From Streptomyces sp. HUAS CB01 (GTDB lineage Bacteria; Actinomycetota; Actinomycetes; Streptomycetales; Streptomycetaceae), in assembly GCF_030406905.1 (NCBI RefSeq), contig NZ_CP129137.1:7719501-7783500 (forward strand): a stretch of 64,000 nt of DNA. The letters are read 5' to 3'. The translations under genes were made by a program, and so were the position numbers. The notes under the pieces were generated by a model. That model searched no databases and had not been told where the DNA came from. It worked only from the letters and a program-made list of their open reading frames with translations. Of this stretch, positions 49,401 through 57,700 are shown one piece after another; the stretch's first letter is position 1; each line of letters starts with the position of its first letter.

Positions 49401-51707
49401 CGTCCACTCGCCGATGCTGTGCCCGGCCACCGCCTCCGGTACGACGCCCATCCGGCGCAGCGCCGTGTACAGCAGCCTGCCCACCGCGACCACACCCAGC
49501 CCGTGCCGGCCGACGTCCCCGACCCGGGCCGCCGATCCGCCGCCCGACGGCCCCGGCGGGGGAGACCCGAAGCGGTCGGCGACATCGTCCACGCGCGGTT
49601 CGAACTCGCTTTCAAGTCCCGGGAAGACGAAGGCGATCCGGCCCGGACGCTCGCCGGCCAGCAGCGGGCACGGGGCGAACCACACGTCGCTTCGGCCGCG
49701 CCACGCCCTGCCCTTGGCGGTGACCCGGCGGGCGAGCGCCAGCCGCTTCGGTGTCGGACCGACGATGCCGAGACGGACCGGCCCCGCACTGCGGCTCGCC
49801 GGGGCGGCGAGCCCCGACGCCAGCACCGTCGCGTCATCGGCGTCCAGCGCGGCCGCGAGGTCCTCCGGCGTCCGGGCGGTGAGCAGCAGGACGCGCTCCG
49901 GCTCGATCACCCCGGCGACCGCGACCGCGCCTCCGGAACCGTGCCGCCCCTCGGAGGTACCGGCCGGGAACGCGGCGGCCGGCTGCTCGGGGGCAGCCGT
50001 GAACGGCGCCGCGTCCGGGGCCCGTTCTGGGACGTCCGGGGCGCTGTCGGGGGCGTGCCGGGCGACGTTCGGGGTGCCGTCCGGGGCGTGTCCGATGGCG
50101 ACCGGGGCGTGGTGCGGGGCGTGTCCGGCGACGACCGGGGTGCTGTCCGGGGCGTGTCCGATGGCGACCGGGGCGTGGTGCGGGGCCTGTCCGGCGACGA
50201 CCGGGGTGCTGTCCGGGACCTGTTCGAGGACGACATGGGCGTTGACCCCGCCGAACCCGAAGGCGTTCACCGCCGCCCGGCGCGGAGCTCCCCCGGGGCC
50301 GCACTCCCAGGGCGCCGCCTCGGCCAACGGGCGGAAACGCGTGCCGGCGAGCGCGGGATGGGGATCGTCGCAGTGCAGGGTCGGCAGCAGCGTCGCGTGG
50401 TGCACGGCGAGAGCCGCCTTCACCAGTCCGGCGACTCCCGCCGCAGGCATCGCGTGGCCGATCATCGACTTCACCGACCCAATCACCGCCCCCCGCCCGC
50501 CCGCGCCGCCGGCCGCGCGACCGTCCGGCGGCCCGAACACCTCACGCAGCGTGCGCAGTTCGGCCGCGTCGCCGGCGGGAGTGGCGGTGCCGTGGGCCTC
50601 CAGCAGACCGATCGACCCCGGCTCGGCGGGGTCCAGCCCGGCCGCCTCCCAGGCCCGCCGCACGGCACGGATCTGGCCGCCGGGGTCGGGGCTGACGAGT
50701 CCGCCCGTACGCCCGTCGCTCCCGACCGCCGTGCCCCGGACGACCGCGTAGACCCGGTCCCCGTCCCGTACCGCGTCCGCCAGCCGCTTCAGCACGACCA
50801 CGCCGGTGCCCTCGCCGATGAGGATGCCGTCCGCGGCCCGGTGGAACGGGCGGATGCGCTGGCTGGGGGACAGGGCGCGAAGCTGGGAGAAGACGCTCCA
50901 CAACGTGATGTCGTGGCAGTGGTGCACCCCGCCGGCGAGCATCAGGTCGCACCGGCCCGACGCCAGCTCGCCCACCGCCTGGTCCACGGCGACGAGCGAG
51001 GAGGCGCACGCGGCGTCCACGGTGTAGGCGGGACCGCGCAGATCGAGGCGGTTCGCCAGCCGGGAGGCGGCCAGATTGGGGACGAGCCCGATGGCGTTCT
51101 CCGGCCGGTCCGGACCCAGGCGCTCGGTGAACGCCTCCCGCACCCGGTCCAGCTGCTCCGCACCGATGTCCGGCAGCAACTCCCCGAGCGTGCGCACCAG
51201 CTGGGCCGCCGTGCGCACCCGCTGGTCCAGGCGGACCAGCCCCGGCGTCAGATAGCCGCCCCGGCCCAGCACGACACCGACCCGCTCCCGAGCGGGCAGC
51301 CGTTCCTCGCCACCGGCGTCCGCGAGGGCGGACGCCGCCACCTGGAGCGCGATCAGCTGGTCGGGCTCGGTACCGGACACCGAACTCGGCATGATGCCGA
51401 AACGGGTCACGTCCACGTCCGCCAGCGCGTCCACGAAACCGCCGCGCCGGCAGTACACCCGGTCCGCCGCGGCCGGGCCGTCGGCCGCTCCCGGGCGGTA
51501 GTACGCGGCGTCCCAGCGGCCCTCGGGCACCTCGCCGACGGCATCGACCCCGGCGACGAGATTGCGCCAGTACTCGGACAGGTCGCGGGCTCCCGGCAGG
51601 AGTACGGCCATGCCCGTGATGGCGACGGGGACACCGCGCCGGCCGCGGCCGCCTTCCGCGTACCCGTCCGCCGTCCCCCCGCCGCCGTCCGGCCCTCCGG
51701 CGGTCAT
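46422..51707 (-). CDS. Multidomain synthase: KS-AT-dehydratase-phosphopantetheinyl transferase
   Basis: The 1761-residue protein has a ketosynthase (about 27-495) with Cys234 in DAACASS, His372 in EAHGTA and His418 in SMIGHA; a variable linker with a 22-residue repeat; an acyltransferase (about 690-980) with GHSIGEW Ser764 and His866; a (Gly-Ser)n linker; a hotdog dehydratase region (about 1220-1500) with DH in YLLDHCFF and MFHGPAYQG; and a Sfp-type phosphopantetheinyl transferase at the end (about 1520-1761) with GIDIEEI (Asp1624) and WAAKEAAAK. The set is close to PUFA and enediyne-type iterative synthases. It has no own ACP or ketoreductase; those are in the upstream protein. The gap to that gene is one base. 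Confidence 0.88.
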   Translation of the reverse strand: MTAGGPDGGGGTADGYAEGGRGRRGVPVAITGMAVLLPGARDLSEYWRNLVAGVDAVGEVPEGRWDAAYYRPGAADGPAAADRVYCRRGGFVDALADVDVTRFGIMPSSVSGTEPDQLIALQVAASALADAGGEERLPARERVGVVLGRGGYLTPGLVRLDQRVRTAAQLVRTLGELLPDIGAEQLDRVREAFTERLGPDRPENAIGLVPNLAASRLANRLDLRGPAYTVDAACASSLVAVDQAVGELASGRCDLMLAGGVHHCHDITLWSVFSQLRALSPSQRIRPFHRAADGILIGEGTGVVVLKRLADAVRDGDRVYAVVRGTAVGSDGRTGGLVSPDPGGQIRAVRRAWEAAGLDPAEPGSIGLLEAHGTATPAGDAAELRTLREVFGPPDGRAAGGAGGRGAVIGSVKSMIGHAMPAAGVAGLVKAALAVHHATLLPTLHCDDPHPALAGTRFRPLAEAAPWECGPGGAPRRAAVNAFGFGGVNAHVVLEQVPDSTPVVAGQAPHHAPVAIGHAPDSTPVVAGHAPHHAPVAIGHAPDGTPNVARHAPDSAPDVPERAPDAAPFTAAPEQPAAAFPAGTSEGRHGSGGAVAVAGVIEPERVLLLTARTPEDLAAALDADDATVLASGLAAPASRSAGPVRLGIVGPTPKRLALARRVTAKGRAWRGRSDVWFAPCPLLAGERPGRIAFVFPGLESEFEPRVDDVADRFGSPPPGPSGGGSAARVGDVGRHGLGVVAVGRLLYTALRRMGVVPEAVAGHSIGEWTAMAVAGLYAERAVDDFMASLDPDSVEVPDLAFAAVGASADRVRAGLDALGLPVTLSHDNAPRQSMVCGPPDAVEDFARAFRAEGVLCRVLPFRSGFHTPMLEPSLGPFRAAAERFALHTPTVPVWSGTTASPFPRDEAAVRELFVRHLLEPVRFRQLTEALYAAGFRAFVQVGTGALGSLIGDTLAGRDHLVVAANTPHRPGLAQLRRVAVALWAEGAAVDPHVIDRCDGAAGVRTSPARTVAPATTPMPASGPVGGGGSGSGSGSGSGSGSGSGSGNVPSRPPVRLDLSGGLVSLAPDVLSELRLSLLTAHGRSPAGTGTPTEDAPAPAGPGRAGDGTAEHAVAGGAVGPSAVRGRPHEPAGTGAGDPADRFPALAELNALMRETAATAAELIEAAGRRPSPVPRPGGTGRHHGPAPTHRPAARPLRTPPAARPHGTPTGPDPAATPPVRSVHTVRVGTDAMPYLLDHCFFRQRADWPDVADRWPVVPATTIVHHLMEAAERSAPGMRAIAVHDARFDRWLTAAEPADVTVTGTPAGPGRVAVSFGPHARAVVEVAANHPAPPPPRDPADFRDERVPDHSAAQLYDERWMFHGPAYQGVTALRGIGGRHVRAVLTTPPAPGALLDNVGQVLGYWIMATASERTVVFPVRMRRMRFFGPAPLPGSEVECLVRVTSLTDDLLEADALLTYGGRVWAELHGWQDRRFDNDPHTRPVERFPERHTLSMARPGGWVLVHERWPDLASRDLIMRNMLGGAERAVYERQSPRGRRQWLLGRIAAKDAVRQWLWQRGEGPVFPAELAVDNDDRGRPRVAGTHGRALPPLAVSLAHRAEAAVAIVRPGGPDPVGGAVTGPGIDIEEIAEPSGATLAAALDPGERVLLTACRTRSGTDTGVDPGASEALWFTRFWAAKEAAAKAEGTGFGGRPKDFAVVAASGDRLTVEVRDTSGTPVRTYPVRCEEVDNPPGLPARSYVVAWTEGPERGGSGTEKKEDGT
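48569..48628 (+). repeat. Ten tandem copies of the hexamer TGCCAC (Gly-Ser linker microsatellite)
   Basis: Ten perfect TGCCAC units in a row encode, on the minus strand, alternating Ser-Gly in the linker after the acyltransferase domain. The six-base unit keeps frame, so copy number can change linker length without breaking the protein. Confidence 0.9.
50085..50218 (+). repeat. Two near-identical 66-base direct repeats in the KS-AT linker
   Basis: A 66-base unit containing GATGGCGACCGGGGCGTGG begins at 50094 and again at 50160 with a single visible change in the part read. It encodes the 22-residue block with APHHAPVAIGHAPD twice in the Ala/Pro/His-rich linker between ketosynthase and acyltransferase. 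Confidence 0.8.
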
Positions 51708-51708
51708 G

Positions 51709-54700
51709 TCACCACTCCGAGGCGGTGTGGACGACCGCCCCGGCCGCCGGGTCGCCCCAGGCGAGCTCCCTCAGCAGCGCCAGTGGTCCTTCCTCCGGGT
51801 CGATCAGGGCGATCCCGCGCCGGGCGTACTCGCGTGCGAGCTCCGGGCCGACCATTCCGGAGTGGAGTCCGTCGGGCGCCCAGGGCCCCCAGTGGACCGT
51901 CAGCACCCGCCGTCCGGTACGGGCCCTCCACTGCTCGCCCAGGTTCTCCAGGGCGTCGTTGGCGGCCGCGTAGTCCGACTGCCCGCGGTTGCCGTACACC
52001 GCGGACACGCTGCCGAACAGGACGACGAACGACGGTCCGCCGTCGGGTATTTGGTCGAGCGCCGAGAGGAGCGCCGCGGCGCCCGCGACCTTGGTGCCGT
52101 ACACCCTCTCGAACGACTCCACGGACTTCTCCGCGATGAGCCGGTCGTCGATGACCCCCGCGGCGTGGACGACCCCGTCGATGCGCCCGTGGTCGGCGTG
52201 GATCTCCTTCACCGCCTGCAGCACGGCCGCGGAGTCGCGGCAGTCGACGCTGCGGTAGCGGACCCGGCTCCCGGCGGCTTCGAGTGCCGCCAGGGTGGCG
52301 GCTATCTCCCGCTGGGCGAGGAGCAGTTCGGCCGCCCGGTCGATCTCGGCGGGGGAGCCGTACCCGCCTCGCGCGGCGAGCACGCGGCGCAGGGCCGCCC
52401 TGTCGCCGGCCGCCGCCGTCACCGGATCCTCCGGCCCGGTCGGAGCGGGCGTCCTGCCAAGGAGTTCGAGGCGGCAGCGGGAGGCACGGGCGAGCGCGAC
52501 GGCGAAGGCGGCCGTGATGCCCCGGGCCCCACCGGTGAGCAGGACGACCGAGTCCCGGTCGAGCCCGAGCGCCGCAGCTTCGGCCGCCCCGTCCCCGGCG
52601 GGACCCGCGCCGGTGACCGCCGTCAGCCCGAAGGGCGCCTCGACCGGCTCCCATCCGTGCCGGCCGTCGGCGTCGCGCACCACGACCGGAGCCCCGCCTG
52701 CCCCGGACAACTCCTCGACCACCGCGGCGGCGACACCGTCCGGGCTGCGCAGCCGGCCCGCCCCGTCGCCCGGGTCGAGGTCGACCACGGTGGGAGCGGT
52801 GTCCGGGCACTCCAGGGCAATGGTCCGGAAGAGCCCGCGCAGCCCCGCCGAACGTTCGGCCACCCGGCCCTCCTCGACGAGTCGTACGGCGACGAGACGT
52901 GCGGGTCGAGCTTCCAGCACGGCCCGGACCGCCGGAAAGACGCCGGGCAGGACGGGCGGCCCGGAGGCGGCCAGCGGGTCGAGGAGGACGACGCCCTCCA
53001 GCGGCCCATGGCCGTTCTGCGACGGCAGCGGCTCCCCGGCGTCGAGGAGGACGGGCACGGCACCCTGCCGTTCCAGTGCCGCCGCGAGGGCCACCGCGAC
53101 GCCCGCGAGCTCACCGTCCCCGTCGCCGAGCAGCGCGAACCGCCGCCCCTGGAGGGCCGCGGGCCCGGCGGCACCGGTGGCATCCGAGGCATCGGCCAGG
53201 GGCGCCTTCCGCAGCACGAGACGTTTCGGCGCGACCACCCGAAGGGCCGGCGCGGCCCCGGACGCGCTGACGACCCCGTCGTCCGCGGAGTGCGACGACC
53301 GTGCGGAGTGGGACTGCTGTACGGCCCCGGCCCCGGCCCCGATCGCGGACGCGTCCGGGTGCGGGTGCGACCCGCTGCCGTCCGCATCCGGGACGGGCGC
53401 CGGCGCTGCGGCGGGCAGGTGCCCCGGCCCTGGCGCGGGAGCCTCGGCCGGGGCACCGTCCTGGTCTCGCCCGGCACCGGGCAGCAGGGCGCAGATCCCC
53501 GCGGCCAGGGCCTCGGCCGTTCGCGCCCGGGACAGCTGCTCCATCGCGGCGTCGTCCAGCGAGCCGGTGCCCGCCGGCACCGCGCCGGCCTCGATCAGCC
53601 GCCCGGCCAGTTCACCGACGATCTCGGTCCGCTTGATCGAGTCGATGCTCAGATCCGCTTCCAGGTCGAGACCCGGCTCGACCATGTCGGCCGGATAGCC
53701 CGTGCGGTCACTGATGATGTCCACGATCATCCGCAGGACGTCGTCACCGGACGGCGGCGCGGCGGAAGCGGCGGCGTCCACGGGCGCGTCCGCCCGGCCC
53801 GTATCCGGCACCGGGCCGGCTCGGAGAGCAGAACCGGCCCGCACATGCGTGCCGCCCGACTCCGCGTCCCGCGCGTCCCGTTCCTCCGCCTGCCGTGCGG
53901 GCAGGAGCGGAGGACCCGCCGGGGCGGGCAGCGGGTCGCCGGGCGCCCGGCCGCCGAAGTACGTCAGCAGGACATCGCGCTGGGCCGCCACCATCTCCCG
54001 GCTCGTGCGCAGGAATTCGGCGATGAGTGCGTCCTGGCCGGTCGCGGCGCCCTCGGCCGCCCGGCCCCCGTGATGGCTCGTCACAGTCGTCTCCACGACA
54101 CGTCGGGCCGGTGCCAGCGCACCGGGCAGGAGTTCGCCGGACGCGGTACGGACGAGATGCCCGTCGACGGTCCAGCCGGGCCGCCGGCCGCCCCCGGCCC
54201 GGCTCGGGTCCACCGCGTCACGTCCCCGGAACATCCAGTCGGTGGTGACCGGCAGCCCGGCCACCGCCAGCCGGGCCAGCGCGTCGAGCAGCTCGGGGAG
54301 TCCGCTCCCCGGCCGGGGAGCGCACGCGACGGTCCGGTGCGGCCGGTCGCCGAGGATGCCGGCCACCAGTCCGGTCAGCACCCGTCCCGGCCCGCACTCG
54401 ACGAACACCCGGGCGCCCGCCGCGTACATCGCCTCGATCTGCTCGGCGAACCGCACCGGCGCACCGATCTGCGCGGCAAGCTCCGCACGGATCCCCTCGG
54501 GAGTGGAGCGGTACGGCTCGGCCGTACGGTTCGACCACACCGGGAACTCCGGTGGACGTACCGGGTGTTCGGCCAGCGCGCGCGCGAATCGCTCACCGGC
54601 TCCCGCGACCAGCGGGCTGTGGAACGCGCATGCCACCGGCAGCCGCTTCGCGCCGAGCCCGGCGTCTCGCAGCAGCCCCAGCGCGGTGTCCACCGCGGCG

Positions 54701-57700
54701 GTGGGGCCGGAGATCACCGTCTGCCGCGGTGCGTTGTGGTTGGCCACGACGAGTCCGCCGCGAAGGAGCCCGCGGGCCCGGGTGCCGCCGGCGTCGCGGT
54801 GGCCCCCGCCGGTGCCGTGGGCTGCGCCGTCCCCGCCGGGGTCGCGACGGCCTGCGCGGTTGCCCTCGCCGTCGCTGTGGCTGCGGCTTTCGCCGTCGCC
54901 GTCGCCGTCGCCGTCGGGTCCGGGGTCCTCCCCGCCGCTCCCCGGCACCCCCAGCACCCGTTCGACGTCCGCCGCGGACGCGGCCACCGCCGCCATGGCC
55001 CCGGGATCGTCCCCGGTCGCCGCCAGGATCGCCGCGGCCCGCTCGGAGCTCAGCGTCAGCAGGGTCTCCGGGTCGACGGCCCCGGCGGCGCCCAGCGCGA
55101 CCAGTTCCCCGTAGCTGTGGCCCGCCGCCATGTCGGGCACGACCCCGGCCCGGGTCAGCAGCGCGTGGGCGGCGAGGTCCACCATGCCGAGGGCGGGCTG
55201 GGCGGCCCTCGTGTCGGTGAGCGCGGCGGTGCGGTGCCCGCGCACGGCCTCCGTGAACGCGGCCGGGGGATGCAACGCCGCTGCCGTAGCGCGGTCCAGT
55301 GCGAGGAGGTGCTGAAGGTCGGGGAAGGCGGAGAAGAGACCGGCGAACATGCCCGTGCGCTGACTCCCCTGCCCGGGGAAGAGGAAGGCGACCTTGCCTC
55401 CGGTACCTCCGCCCCGTGGCCCCTCCTCCCCGGTGCGGGTGCCGGTGCCGCCCGGAGTGCCCGCCGCCGGCACCCCCTCGTCCGCGAGATGGATGCCCGC
55501 AGCCGGATCGTGCTCACCGTCCAGGGCCCGCCGCAGCAGCCCGCACAGGCTCTCGGGATCCTTCGCCACGACGGCGATCCGCACCGGACCGCGGTCCCTC
55601 CCGGCACGCCGGGAGGCGGCGAGCGCCAGATCCCGCAGCCGCCACCCCTCGGCTCCGTCGGCGGCCGCCGACGCCGCCTCCAGCAGCTCCTCCGCGGCCC
55701 GGCGCGCGGCCGCCGGGTCCGCGCCACGGAACAGGAACAGCTCGGCAGGCCACACGTCACGCCCGTGTGAGGGCGGCACCTCACCGCTGTGGGCGGCCAG
55801 CACCACATGGAAGTTGGTGCCACCGAACCCGAAGGCGCTCAGGCCCGCCACGCGCCGTTCGGGCGGCGCCGCCCACGGCAGCGCCTCGCGGTGGAAGACG
55901 AACGGGCTGCGGTCCTCGTGCCAGGCGCCGTTGGGCTGCTCCAGATGCAGGGTGGGCGGTCGGACGCCGGTGTGCAGGGCCAGGACGGTCTTGATCAGCC
56001 CGGCCAGACCGGCGGCGCACTTGGTGTGCCCGATCTGCGACTTCACCGACCCCAGGACACAACTGCCCGGCCTCGCACCGGCGGCCTCGAACACGTCGGT
56101 GAGGACGTCCAGTTCGGTCCTGTCGCCGACGACGGTGCCCGTCCCGTGCGCCTCCACCAGCCCCACGTCCGCCGGCGACGTGCCCGCGTTGCGGTGCGCC
56201 CGCTCCAGTGCCCTGCGCTGGCCCTCCGGGCGCGGCGCGGTCAGCCCGAGGGACCGGCCGTCGCTGGAACTGCCGATGCCCTTGACGATCCCGTAGACAC
56301 GGTCGCCGTCGCGCTCGGCGTCGGCCAGCCGCTTCAGGACGACGCACGCCACGCCCTCGCCGAGGGCGATCCCGTCGGCCGAACCGTCGAAGGCCCGGCA
56401 GCGGCCCGTGGGGGAGAGGGCGTGCACCGAGGAGAAGAGCACGTAGTCGTTGATGCCGTTGTGCAGGTCCGCGCCTCCGCACAGCATGATGTCGCTGGTG
56501 CCCGCGACCAGTTCCTTGCAGGCGACGTCCACCGCCGCGAGGGAGGAGGCGCAGGCCGCGTCGACGGTGAAGTTCGGACCGCCCAGGTCCAGCCGGCTCG
56601 CGATCCGGCCGGAGATCACGTTCGCCAGCATCCCGGGGAAGGAGTCCTCGGTGAGCGGCGGCAGCTGCTCCTCCAGGCCCTTCGGCACCTCGCCGAAGTA
56701 CGAGGGGAGCACCGCCCGGAGTGTGGTCGCGTTCGACAGGTCGCTTCCCGGCTCGGCGCCGAACACCACACCCGTCCGCATCCGGTCGAAGGTCCGGCCG
56801 CCGTCGCCGAGGCCCGCGTCGTCCAGCGCCCGCCGTGCCGCTTCGAGGGCCAGGAGCTGCACGGGCTCGATGCTGCCCAGCGAGGCGGGAGGGATGCCGT
56901 ACCGCAGGGCGTCGAAGGGGATCGGCGGCAGGAACCCGCCCCAGCGGGACGTGACCGTACCGCCCGCGTCGACGCCGTGCACCCCGGGATCCCAGCGGTC
57001 ACGGGGGACTTCGCCGACGGAGTCCACCCCGTCGAGGACGTTGGCCCAGAAGGAGGCCAGATCGGGCGCGCCCGGGAACATGCAGGCCATCCCGACCACC
57101 GCCACGTCCAGGGGCCGCGGCGGCTCCGGTTCGGCCGCCGTCCCGCTGTCGCTGCGGAGCCCGGGGCGCGAAGCGAGGACGGCGGCCCGTTCGGTGAGGA
57201 AGCGCGACGCTCCCTGGGAAACGGCGGAGTGGAGCCGTGCGACGGTGGTGGTGGCGGATCGCAGCACCGCCACCTCACCGGCCATGAACATGCCCTCGTC
57301 CAGCTGGCGTTCCTCGTCCACGGGCCCGAGCGCTCCGCCGTCGGTGCGTTCCACGCCCTTGGCCGCGATCCGCAGCCGGCCGACGTTCAGTCGCTCCAGT
57401 CGCTCCCAGACCTCCCGGTCGGCCAGTCCCTCCTCGCGCAGTCCGGCGGCCAGCGTGCCGAAGGCGTCGCTGAACGGACTCGGCACACAGCGCGTGGCAT
57501 GGCCCGGCGCCGTCTCCAGAAGTGCGGTGCGCTCCGCCGCGAGCACCCGTCGCTGGAACAGCGGCCGGACGGCGCCGTGTGCGACGGCTTCCTCGGTGAA
57601 CAGGTACGCCGTGCCCATCAGGGTGCCCACCGCGCAGCCGCGCGCCGTCAGCGGCGCGGCGAGCGCGGCCGCCATCGCGGCGGAGCGCTCGTCGTGGATG

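Noticed and set aside
47196..52139. Very long plus-strand open frame opposite the KS-AT-DH-PPT gene
   Set aside because: It is the mirror of a real gene in GC-rich DNA: Arg/Gly/Pro-rich, no domains, while the minus strand shows intact KS, AT, DH and PPT motifs.
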